From assembly GCA_947466535.1 (NCBI GenBank), contig CANIEV010000008.1, positions 1 to 47,272 of the forward strand: a stretch of DNA of 47,272 nucleotides, in the 5' to 3' direction. How positions within the stretch are numbered: position 1 is the first letter of the stretch; every line of letters starts with the position of its first letter. Made by a program: the position numbers and the translations under genes. A model generated the notes under the pieces. That model was not told the origin of the DNA. It did no database searches and worked only from the letters and a program-made list of their open reading frames with translations. The DNA is from Betaproteobacteria bacterium (lineage in GTDB: Bacteria; Pseudomonadota; Gammaproteobacteria; Burkholderiales; SG8-39). This document shows positions 19,520-27,283 of the stretch, piece after piece.

Positions 19520-19898
19520 CGCGCGATCAACGGCGCCGCGCGCTCGTCACAGCGAAACTCCCGGCAGGCGAGGCGCCGCCGATTGGTTTCTCCCGTGACT
19601 TTGCAATGTCCGGAACCATCATTTCGCTGGTGCCAATTCGGATGCACGCATGTTGCCCTCCATGGAGGGGGAGGCGGAGAATCGCACGCCCGACAAAAAT
19701 CCGTCGCGGAAATTCTTCCTCAACTTGTGCTTGCGCATAGAAAACGCAAGCACTAGAATTAGTTGCGAAGTGCGCTTCAAGTACTATATATTGTGGTCAG
19801 GAAGCAATTGCGCGTGACGTACCGGGAAAAACGCTGACCCAATGTTTCCGGGTTCGTTGTTTTCGATGTAGACAAGAAGAACAGAGGAGATAGCTTCT
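19520..19898. other. Intergenic region upstream of nrdA
   Basis: No gene is seen in these 379 bases. They hold the 14-base palindrome CCCTCCATGGAGGG (19656-19669), a perfect 9-base inverted repeat GTGCTTGCG/CGCAAGCAC (19727-19735 and 19745-19753, 9-base spacer), and the two NrdR-like boxes. The nrdA ribosome-binding site GAGGAGA lies near 19885. Confidence 0.6.
19751..19796. promoter_or_regulatory. Pair of NrdR-box-like operators before nrdAB
   Basis: The distal element CACTAGAATTAGTTG (19751-19765) and the proximal TACTATATATTGTGG (19782-19796) lie 31 bases apart, three helical turns, as is usual for NrdR boxes. The core of the second, CTATATATTG, fits the NrdR consensus CwAtATaTwG; the first is a degenerate version. 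A possible promoter, TTGCGA (19763-19768) with TATATT (19787-19792), overlaps both. Confidence 0.65.
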
Positions 19899-22775
19899 AT
19901 GCAGATGGCCGCCGACGCAACGATTTCCGCGAGTCACCCTGGCTCCGGCCAGGTCGAGGCCTCCTCTGCAAGCGTCACCGCTTCATTTGCGCTCTCCCAG
20001 TACAAAGTTATTCGACGCAACGGCGCGGTGGTTGGTCTTGAGCCCGGAAAAATTTCCGTCGCAGTCACCAAGGCCTTTCTCGCCGTAAATGGTGGGCAGG
20101 GCGCCGCGTCGGCGCGAGTCCGTGAACTCACGGGGCAGCTGACTGATGGTGTCGTATCTGCACTGATGCGGCGGCAGCCCGCGGGTGGTACGTTCCATAT
20201 TGAGGACATTCAGGATCAGGTCGAACTTGCGCTGATGCGTTCAGGCGAGCACGAAGTGGCCAGAGCGTACGTTCTTTACCGGGAAAAACGTGCGGCTGCG
20301 CGTGCCCAGGAATTGACTCTCAAGAAGGGCACAGACTCGGCGGGATCGAAGCTTAGCGTCGTCGAAGACGGGGTAAAGCGCACGTTGGACGTGGCGCGCC
20401 TCTCGGAATTGATTACGGCTGCCTGCGAGGGGCTCGGTACGTCGGTCGAACCGCAGCTCATTCTGCAGGAAACGCTGAAGAACCTGTACGACGGCATTCC
20501 GATGGAGGAAGTGCGGAAGTCAGCTATTCTCGCCGCGCGTTCGATGCTTGAGAAGGAACCCGCATATTCTTATGTAACTGCCCGTCTTCTCCTGAACACC
20601 ATTCGTCGCGAAGTGCTTGGGGAAGACGTATTTCCCTCTGAAATGAAAAAGCGCTACGCAGAGTACTTCCCGCAGTTCATAAAGCGCGGTATCGATGCGG
20701 AACTGCTTGATCCGAAACTCGCAACGTTTGACTTGAAAAAGCTCGGTAAGGTGCTCGATGCGTCGAGAGATAACCAGTTCGGTTATCTTGGTTTGCAGAC
20801 GCTCTACGACCGCTATTTTCTGCATATCGACGAGCAGCGTATAGAGTTGCCACAAGCGTTTTTCATGCGCGTCTCGATGGGGCTCGCGCTCAATGAAGTT
20901 GACCGTGAGGCGAGGGCGATCGAGTTCTACAACGTGCTTTCGACCTTCGACTTCATGAGTTCGACCCCCACGCTGTTTAATTCAGGGACCTTGAGATCGC
21001 AGCTGTCTTCGTGCTACCTGACAACGGTTGCCGATGATCTGGAGGGAATCTACGACGCAATCAAGGAAAACGCTCTTCTTGCGAAATATGCGGGGGGGCT
21101 CGGAAACGACTGGACGCCGGTGCGCGCGCTCGGTTCCCATATCAAGGGGACCAACGGAAAGTCCCAAGGTGTGGTTCCGTTCCTCAAGGTCGTGAATGAC
21201 ACAGCTGTAGCCGTGAACCAGGGGGGCAAGCGCAAGGGGGCCGTGTGTTCGTACCTTGAAACTTGGCACCTGGACATCGAAGAGTTTCTCGAGCTGCGCA
21301 AGAATACCGGCGACGACCGGCGCAGAACGCATGACATGAACACGTCGAACTGGATTCCCGATCTTTTCATGAAGCGGGTGATGGAAGGGGCTGACTGGAC
21401 ATTGTTCTCCCCGGCGGATGCACCTGACCTGCACGACAAATTCGGCAAGGCGTTCGAACTCGCTTACGCCGGGTACGAAGCCAAGGCGGCTCGCGGTGAG
21501 TTGAGGCTTTTCAAAAAGGTTCCTGCGCAGCAATTGTGGCGGAAAATGTTGTCGATGCTGTTCGAGACCGGGCATCCTTGGATTACGTTCAAGGATCCCT
21601 GCAACCTGCGTTCGCCCCAGCAGCATATGGGGGTAGTACACAGCTCCAACCTTTGCACCGAGATCACGCTTAACACCTCGGCGGACGAAATTGCGGTGTG
21701 CAATCTCGGGTCGGTCAACCTTGTTGCGCATCTCAAGGATGGCAAGCTTGATCACGAGAAGCTGAGGGCCACGATCTCGACCGCGATGCGGATGCTCGAT
21801 AACGTAATCGACATCAACTACTACGCGGTATCCAAGGCTCGCAATTCAAACCTGCGGCATCGGCCGGTCGGAATGGGAATCATGGGTTTCCAGGACTGTC
21901 TGCATGTGCTTCGCGTCCCCTACGCGTCCGAGGCCGCGGTAGAGTTCGCGGATCAATCGATGGAGGCGGTCGCGTATCAGGCCTATTGGGCTTCGACCGA
22001 ACTCGCCGAGGAGCGAGGCCGGTACAAGACCTACAAGGGTTCGCTCTGGGACCGCGGAATCCTCCCCCAGGACACGCTGGCCTTGCTCAAGGACGAGCGC
22101 GGGGGGTACGTTGACGTGGATACATCGGAGTCGCTTGACTGGTCGGCCTTGAGGGACAGGATCAAAAAGCACGGGATGCGGAATTCGAACTGCCTCGCGA
22201 TCGCTCCAACCGCGACGATCTCCAACATTATCGGCGTGTCGGCGTGCATCGAGCCCACGTTCCAGAATCTTTACGTCAAATCCAACCTTTCGGGTGAATT
22301 TACGGTCGTTAACGAGTATCTAGTGCGGGACCTTAAGGAACTCGGTTTGTGGGACGAGGTGATGGTCGCGGACCTGAAGTATTTCGATGGCAGTCTTGCC
22401 CGGATCGACAGGATTCCCGGTGAACTTCGACGCCTGTACGCGACGGCATTCGAGGTGGATCCGACGTGGATCGTCGAGTGTGCGTCACGGCGTCAGAAAT
22501 GGATCGACCAGTCTCAATCGCTTAACCTCTACCTTGGCGTCGCTTCGGGGCGCAAGCTCGATGAGACGTACAAGCTTGCCTGGCAACGCGGCTTGAAGAC
22601 CACCTATTACCTGCGGGCGATGGGTGCAACCCATGCAGAAAAGTCGACTGGCAGGGCGGGCCAGTTGAATGCAGTCTCCATGGACGGTGGGGCGGCCGGT
22701 GTGGCAGCGGAAGCGTCGGCGGAAGAGCCGAAATTCTGCGCCATAGACAATCCGGAATGCGAGGCTTGCCAGTGA
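19899..22775 (+). CDS. nrdA: Ribonucleotide reductase class Ia, alpha subunit (two ATP-cones)
   Basis: NrdA reduces ribonucleoside diphosphates to deoxy forms using the NrdB radical. The protein has 958 residues, longer than the E. coli enzyme. An N-terminal ATP-cone (about 34-125, beginning SQYKVIRRNG) is followed by a second, divergent cone-like region (about 150-235), as in the Pseudomonas aeruginosa type. The barrel contains SSNLCTEITLN with the active-site Cys, AVCNLGSVNL and APTATISNIIGVSACIEP. The C-terminal redox pair is CEACQ. Overall activity is expected to be inhibited by dATP through the first cone. NrdR-like boxes lie upstream. Confidence 0.96.
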   Translation: MQMAADATISASHPGSGQVEASSASVTASFALSQYKVIRRNGAVVGLEPGKISVAVTKAFLAVNGGQGAASARVRELTGQLTDGVVSALMRRQPAGGTFHIEDIQDQVELALMRSGEHEVARAYVLYREKRAAARAQELTLKKGTDSAGSKLSVVEDGVKRTLDVARLSELITAACEGLGTSVEPQLILQETLKNLYDGIPMEEVRKSAILAARSMLEKEPAYSYVTARLLLNTIRREVLGEDVFPSEMKKRYAEYFPQFIKRGIDAELLDPKLATFDLKKLGKVLDASRDNQFGYLGLQTLYDRYFLHIDEQRIELPQAFFMRVSMGLALNEVDREARAIEFYNVLSTFDFMSSTPTLFNSGTLRSQLSSCYLTTVADDLEGIYDAIKENALLAKYAGGLGNDWTPVRALGSHIKGTNGKSQGVVPFLKVVNDTAVAVNQGGKRKGAVCSYLETWHLDIEEFLELRKNTGDDRRRTHDMNTSNWIPDLFMKRVMEGADWTLFSPADAPDLHDKFGKAFELAYAGYEAKAARGELRLFKKVPAQQLWRKMLSMLFETGHPWITFKDPCNLRSPQQHMGVVHSSNLCTEITLNTSADEIAVCNLGSVNLVAHLKDGKLDHEKLRATISTAMRMLDNVIDINYYAVSKARNSNLRHRPVGMGIMGFQDCLHVLRVPYASEAAVEFADQSMEAVAYQAYWASTELAEERGRYKTYKGSLWDRGILPQDTLALLKDERGGYVDVDTSESLDWSALRDRIKKHGMRNSNCLAIAPTATISNIIGVSACIEPTFQNLYVKSNLSGEFTVVNEYLVRDLKELGLWDEVMVADLKYFDGSLARIDRIPGELRRLYATAFEVDPTWIVECASRRQKWIDQSQSLNLYLGVASGRKLDETYKLAWQRGLKTTYYLRAMGATHAEKSTGRAGQLNAVSMDGGAAGVAAEASAEEPKFCAIDNPECEACQ

Positions 22776-22819
22776 TATTTGCAGAACCAAATAATAAGAA
22801 AATGCGGAGGAATTAGGGA

Positions 22820-23962
22820 ATGCTTTCGTTTGATGATGATCTCGGTGTTAAGTCCGCCCCCAGTCTGGGAATGCCACCGGCGACCGGATATGTTCCGGCT
22901 TCACCTGTAGCTGACGTGGCTCGACCCGCAACGCCTGCAACCGGACGCAGAATCAAGGCGGAAGACAAGCGGGTCATCAACGGTGGCACGGATGTTAACC
23001 AACTCGTCCCGTTCAAGTACAACTGGGCTTGGGAAAAGTATATTTCGGCGTGCGCGAATCATTGGATGCCGCAGGAAATAAACATGACCCGCGATATTGC
23101 CCTGTGGAAAGATCCGAACGGCCTGACAGAGGACGAGCGGCGACTCATAAAGCGGAATCTCGGCTTTTTCGTGACCGCTGATTCGCTCGCGGCGAACAAT
23201 ATTGTTCTTGGTACCTACCGCCATATATCCGCGCCAGAGTGCCGTCAGTATCTTCTGAGGCAGGCTTTTGAAGAGGCGATTCACACTCACGCGTATCAGT
23301 ACATCGTCGAGAGCCTTGACCTTGATGAAGGCGAGGTTTTCAACGCGTATCACGAGGTGTCATCCATACGGGACAAGGATGAGTTCCTTATCCCGTTCAT
23401 CGATACTCTGACGGACCCGGCGTTCAAGACCGGAACTCCAGTGAACGATCAGAAATTGCTGAAAAGTCTGATCGTGTTCTCGTGCCTGATGGAGGGTCTG
23501 TTTTTTTATGTTGGTTTTGCCCAGATTCTCGCGCTTGGCCGACAGAACAAGATGACCGGCGCAGCGGAGCAGTACATGTACATACTCCGGGACGAGTCGA
23601 TGCACTGTAACTTCGGCATTGACCTCGTCAACCAAATCAAACTGGAGAATCCGCATCTTTGGACTTCGGAGTTCCGTGACGAAATCCAGGATCTGTTCAA
23701 GAAGGCGGTTGAGCTTGAGTATCGATATGCGGAGGACACCATGCCGCGCGGTGTGCTCGGGCTGAACGCGCCGATGTTCAAGGAGTATCTCCGGTTTGTC
23801 GCCAATCGACGCTGTCAGCAGATTGGTATCGATCCGTTGTTTCCTGGAGCGACCAATCCGTTCCCGTGGATGAGTGAGATGGTCGATCTCAAGAAAGAAC
23901 GCAACTTCTTCGAAACCCGCGTCATCGAGTACCAGACCGGAGGCGCTCTCAGTTGGGATTGA
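22820..23962 (+). CDS. nrdB: Ribonucleotide reductase class Ia, beta subunit
   Basis: NrdB houses the diiron-tyrosyl radical. It has 380 residues. [12 protein letters not shown] supplies Glu and His ligands and, seven residues after the Glu, the radical Tyr; [10 protein letters not shown] supplies the second Glu/His pair, and [10 protein letters not shown] the Asp. A proline/alanine-rich N-terminal extension of about 60 residues precedes the core. GGAGG lies before the ATG, and the gene follows nrdA by 44 bases with no terminator, so the two are co-transcribed. Confidence 0.96.
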   Translation: MLSFDDDLGVKSAPSLGMPPATGYVPASPVADVARPATPATGRRIKAEDKRVINGGTDVNQLVPFKYNWAWEKYISACANHWMPQEINMTRDIALWKDPNGLTEDERRLIKRNLGFFVTADSLAANNIVLGTYRHISAPECRQYLLRQAFEEAIHTHAYQYIVESLDLDEGEVFNAYHEVSSIRDKDEFLIPFIDTLTDPAFKTGTPVNDQKLLKSLIVFSCLMEGLFFYVGFAQILALGRQNKMTGAAEQYMYILRDESMHCNFGIDLVNQIKLENPHLWTSEFRDEIQDLFKKAVELEYRYAEDTMPRGVLGLNAPMFKEYLRFVANRRCQQIGIDPLFPGATNPFPWMSEMVDLKKERNFFETRVIEYQTGGALSWD

Positions 23963-24343
23963 CCCGTACTCGCGCCGAAATGGGCAGGAAGGAGGGGCAG
24001 TGCATCGTGTCACCGATTGCAAGGCTTCAACGGACTATCGGCTTTGGATCCGGTTTGATTACGGGCTTGAGGGAGGTATTTTCTCGGGAGTTTTCTCGAG
24101 ATCGGTGCATTCGAAGATTGGCGGGATATCAGTCAATTCTTTTGGGCGTCAGTCGCCCCCGACTTGTCGACGGTTGTCTGGAGTGGCGGAATTCGCTTTG
24201 ATCCGGACATCCTTCACCAGGATTTGCTTGCAAGTCGAAGCAAGGGATTCGGCCTGTCGGAGTTCGCTCCGACGGTTGGATAGCCCGCGCCTTTATGGGC
24301 GGTTTTGTGAGTAGTTCCTTTAACCTTGATGGAGATAAATACC
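23963..24343. other. Intergenic region between nrdB and the histone gene
   Basis: Open frames here have no recognisable protein features, so I call no gene. A perfect 7-bp hairpin with a TTCG tetraloop (GTCGGAG/CTCCGAC, 24256-24273) may end the nrdAB transcript. A second hairpin with one bulged base (24284-24306) is followed by TTTTG and could be a weak terminator. The histone ribosome-binding site GGAG lies near 24330. Confidence 0.5.
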
Positions 24344-24706
24344 ATGGCGACCAAGAAAAAAGCGAAAAAAGCGGCGAAAAAAGCGGCTAAAAAACCGGCC
24401 AAAAAAAAGAAGAAGAAAGCAGTAGCAAAAAAGAAAGCCGCAAAGAAGTCGGCAGTAAAGAAAAAAACTGCCAAGAAAAAAGCTGCCAAGAAAAAGGCAG
24501 CCAAGAAACCCGCGAAGAAAAAGAAAGCAGCCAAAAAGGCTGCCAGGAAACCGGCCAAGAAGAAAAAGGCGAAGCCAGCTGTAAAGTCGGCGGCAACTGC
24601 GATGACCTCGGTGGCTTCGGCCCCGTCCGCCGCAGCGACGCCTGGCGCAAGGACTGCGCTGAATCCGGCAGCCGCTTGGCCGTTTCCGACGGGCTCAAGG
24701 CCCTAA
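24344..24706 (+). CDS. Histone H1-like nucleoid protein (Lys/Ala-rich, HctB type)
   Basis: The protein has 120 residues. About the first 85 are almost only Lys, Ala and Pro in irregular repeats of the AKKPAKKKK and KKAAKK type, resembling the C-terminal tail of eukaryotic H1 and the betaproteobacterial or chlamydial H1-like DNA-binding proteins. The tail is Ala/Ser-rich and ends LNPAAAWPFPTGSRP, a typical ending of this group. I chose the ATG at 24344 (MATKKKAKK) over an in-frame ATG at 24326 because GGAG is correctly spaced before it. It is expected to bind and compact DNA. The repeats make the length prone to slippage variation. Confidence 0.9.
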   Translation: MATKKKAKKAAKKAAKKPAKKKKKKAVAKKKAAKKSAVKKKTAKKKAAKKKAAKKPAKKKKAAKKAARKPAKKKKAKPAVKSAATAMTSVASAPSAAATPGARTALNPAAAWPFPTGSRP

Positions 24707-24714
24707 GCGGGTGT

Positions 24715-24768
24715 CGAACGAACTGCGGACAACTCATGCTCACACATGAGTTGATCCGCAGACGTTCG
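24715..24768 (+). repeat. Long interrupted hairpin behind the histone gene
   Basis: Three consecutive stems pair almost perfectly: CGAACG/CGTTCG, CTGCGGA/TCCGCAG and AACTCATG/CATGAGTT, with small internal loops and a 6-base apical loop CTCACA. The element starts 8 bases after the histone stop. No U-tract follows, so it is not itself a classical terminator; it could protect the 3' end or be part of a longer structured RNA ending at 24847. Confidence 0.7.
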
Positions 24769-24783
24769 GTAGAGAATGGCACC

Positions 24784-24847
24784 CCCGGCTTGGCTACCGA
24801 AGACCTGCGTAGTTTATCAGGCGATAGGTTGGGCAAGCCGGGTTTTT
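24784..24847 (+). terminator. Terminator with a long structured loop
   Basis: CCCGGCTTG (24784-24792) and CAAGCCGGG (24834-24842) form a perfect 9-bp closing stem, directly followed by TTTTT. The 41-base loop can fold further (CCTG/CAGG). It could end the histone transcript or a small RNA that also contains the hairpin at 24715-24768. Confidence 0.6.
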
Positions 24848-25182
24848 CCGGGGTGCTCAGTCCGTACCGTGTTGCGTTGCAATGTAATTCAGGTAATCTG
24901 CACTTCGGTATGGCGGCTTGACGTACTGTAACTTGTTAATTAAACTACTGTTTCGGTTTAGAACCTAGCAGAAATTCTTTCTGCCCCCGCGCCATGGGGC
25001 CCGGCATCGGCGATCGTTGGGGTACGGTCGTATCGACACAGTCGGCAGTGGTCGGCATATATCGTGCTACTTGCGCGGTTGATCTGCCAAAACGCAATAA
25101 ATCAATGAGTTAAGTTTTTCCTCGGCGCAGGAGAGACTCAAATCCTTGCGACCCTTCCCGGGTTACAAATAGGAGGCATGCA
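24848..25182. other. Intergenic region before the second lytic transglycosylase
   Basis: No gene is seen. A perfect 7-bp inverted repeat GCAGAAA/TTTCTGC lies at 24968-24984. An AT-rich tract around 24930-24960 may hold a promoter. AGGAGG near 25172 is the ribosome-binding site of the next gene. Confidence 0.5.
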
Positions 25183-25878
25183 ATGAACGCATCCGCCCTG
25201 AAGCGATGTTTGACTGTCCAGTTTTCATCTTTCGTATCTATGTTGCACCACGGACTCGCACTTGTCGGACTGGCTGCGGTGATTCTCTTCGCAGTACAGT
25301 TGGGGCGCTCGTGGGGGGCATCATCTGACAATCGCTCGACAGCGTTTGGGCAGATCCGGTATGACGGCCTGGCGCTTTTTGAACCGGTCATTGATTCGGA
25401 AGACCCGAGGTATCGTGCCCTCGCTTCATATCTTTCGCGTCGCTACAAAGTCGCGCTCGATGCAGCGGAACCTTTGGTAGGTGCGGCTTACGTTGTTGGG
25501 CGGCGCGTGGGTCTGGATCCATTGATCATTCTCGCGGTCATGGGGATCGAATCCGGGCTCAATCCGATTGCTGAGAGTGTGATGGGCGCCAAGGGTTTGA
25601 TGCAGGTGATCCCCAAGCACCATCAGGACAAGTTCGACGAGAGCGCGGGCGAACAGGCGCTGCTTGATCCCATGACGAACATTCTTGTAGGTGCGCGAAT
25701 CCTCAAGGAGTACATCCGTCGTACAGGTAGCGTCGAGTCGGGACTCCAGACCTACGCCGGCGCGATGTCGGACTCGACGGGCACCTACGCCCAGAAGGTC
25801 ATGGCGGAAAAGGAACGTATGCGCCAGGCCTTATTGCGGCTCGAACGCCTGACTGCGACGAAGCCGGCTGCGGCCTGA
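25183..25878 (+). CDS. Lytic transglycosylase (SLT domain), membrane-anchored
   Basis: The protein has 231 residues and is predicted to cleave peptidoglycan in the periplasm. A hydrophobic segment at about residues 24-43 (LALVGLAAVILFAVQLG) acts as a signal anchor. The SLT domain contains LIILAVMGIESGLNPIAES with the catalytic Glu, AKGLMQVIPKHH, and LQTYAGAMSDSTGTYAQKV. A good AGGAGG lies 8 bases before the ATG. It is paralogous in function, though not closely similar, to the enzyme at 5475-6077, and convergent with the aminotransferase gene. Confidence 0.87.
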   Translation: MNASALKRCLTVQFSSFVSMLHHGLALVGLAAVILFAVQLGRSWGASSDNRSTAFGQIRYDGLALFEPVIDSEDPRYRALASYLSRRYKVALDAAEPLVGAAYVVGRRVGLDPLIILAVMGIESGLNPIAESVMGAKGLMQVIPKHHQDKFDESAGEQALLDPMTNILVGARILKEYIRRTGSVESGLQTYAGAMSDSTGTYAQKVMAEKERMRQALLRLERLTATKPAAA

Positions 25879-25896
25879 GCGCGGATTTGTGGCGTC

Positions 25897-27069
25897 TTAG
25901 CCGGCGCGCAGAAATTTCTGCAGGCGGCTGACGCCGAGTTCGAGTTCCTGCATTGAACGCGTGTAGGCGAATCGGATGTGTTCGCTGGCACGGTAGTCGC
26001 CGAAGTCGCACCCTGGCGCGGTTGCCACCCCCGCAGATTCCAGCAGTTGGACCCCGAAGTTCGAACTGTCGCTGGAAAACGACGAGCAATCGGCGTAGAC
26101 ATAGAACGCGCCGTCGGGAGTGACCGGGACCTTGAATCCCAGGGACTTGAGTGCGGGAACCAGGAAGTCGCGCCGTCTGCGGAATTCCTGTCTTCTGTCT
26201 TCAAGTGTTGCAATAGTCTCCGGTTCAAAGCACGCCAAGGCGCCGAATTGTGCGGGGGCCGGCGGGCAGATGACCATGCTTTGTGCGAGTTTTTCCACCT
26301 GTCGCATCAGAGCCGCGGGTGCGACGATCCAGCCGAGGCGCCATCCTGTCATGCAGAAATACTTGGAGAAGCTATTGATCACAATGACATCGTCACTCAA
26401 TTCCAGCGCGGTGTAGGCGTCATCCGTGTAACTCAGACCTTGGTAGATCTCATCGACTAACAGGTACGCGCCGCGCGCTTTTGCGTACGAGTGGATGGCC
26501 CGCAAGGCCGGGCGGTCAATCGACGTGCCGGTCGGATTAGATGGTGATGCGATGAGCACGCCGCGCGTTGCAGGATTCCAGTGTCGCGCGATATCCGCCG
26601 CGGACGGTTGATAGCCTTGCCGGTCATCGACAGGAATCAGGCGCGCCTTGCCTTCGAACATCCGCACGAAATGACGATTACATGGGTAGCAGGGATCTGC
26701 CATCAGGACTTCGTCCCCCGGATTGACCATTGCACCCAGCGCCGCGAGAAACGCGCCGGACGCGCCGACCGTAACCGCTATTCGCTCTCTCGGTACGTTC
26801 ACCCCGAAACGCTGCGAATACCAGCCGGAAATCGCGTCGCGAAGCTCTGGAATGCCGGGCGTGGTCGTGTATCCGAGCGGCAAGGTTTGAAGAGCGCGAA
26901 CCGCCGCGTCGACCACCTGCCGCGGTGCGCCGAAATCGGGCTGGCCAATTTCCATATGGATAATGGACTTCCCTTCGGCTTCGAGTTGTCTCGCGCGTTC
27001 GACCACCTCCATCACGCGAAACGGCGCGATTTCGCGCATCCGGTCGGAAAAGGAGTAGGTCGTCGTCAT
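25897..27069 (-). CDS. PLP-dependent aminotransferase (class I/II, AspC/AatA-like)
   Basis: The protein has 390 residues with a fold-type I aminotransferase pattern: TVGASGAFLAALGAMVNPGDEVL, SPSNPTGT, VDEIYQGL, and SFSKYFCMTGWRLGW with the PLP Lys236. The N-terminus SFSDRMREIAPFRVMEVVERARQLE matches the betaproteobacterial pyridoxal-phosphate aminotransferase group annotated as AatA-like; the exact amino-acid substrate is not readable. The ATG at 27069 fits the family better than one 17 codons upstream at 27120. It is divergent from maeB. Confidence 0.88.
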   Translation of the reverse strand: MTTTYSFSDRMREIAPFRVMEVVERARQLEAEGKSIIHMEIGQPDFGAPRQVVDAAVRALQTLPLGYTTTPGIPELRDAISGWYSQRFGVNVPRERIAVTVGASGAFLAALGAMVNPGDEVLMADPCYPCNRHFVRMFEGKARLIPVDDRQGYQPSAADIARHWNPATRGVLIASPSNPTGTSIDRPALRAIHSYAKARGAYLLVDEIYQGLSYTDDAYTALELSDDVIVINSFSKYFCMTGWRLGWIVAPAALMRQVEKLAQSMVICPPAPAQFGALACFEPETIATLEDRRQEFRRRRDFLVPALKSLGFKVPVTPDGAFYVYADCSSFSSDSSNFGVQLLESAGVATAPGCDFGDYRASEHIRFAYTRSMQELELGVSRLQKFLRAG

Positions 27070-27194
27070 TGCGTGCAGGCGAGGCTTGGGCAGAGTTTCA
27101 ATGGAGCCGCGTATCGGCAATACCTGACCGGAACCCGGATATGCGAGGAATCTTGTGCATCATACCGGCGCGGGAACGTGCAAGGGCGGTCGAC

Positions 27195-27200
27195 TATAAT
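27195..27200 (+). promoter_or_regulatory. Candidate -10 element of the maeB promoter
   Basis: A perfect TATAAT lies in the 214-base divergent region, 83 bases before the maeB start. No good -35 element is seen 16-18 bases upstream, so the promoter call is partial. Confidence 0.45.
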
Positions 27201-27283
27201 CCTTCGCATCGCCGCATCGATCCCTCCCCTCCTGAATTTGGGACGGACGGTCAGGGCGTTCGCAACATGCCGGGGACCCGTCA

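Noticed and set aside
20982..21755. 257-codon open frame antisense to nrdA
   Set aside because: Opposite highly conserved nrdA sequence; no family features and no ribosome-binding site.
23874..24314. Possible small gene between nrdB and the histone gene
   Set aside because: Overlaps the end of nrdB, has no start signal, and the translation looks random.
24344..24706. CRISPR-like or tandem-repeat array
   Set aside because: The repetitive DNA is the Lys/Ala coding pattern of the histone-like gene; there are no regular spacers.
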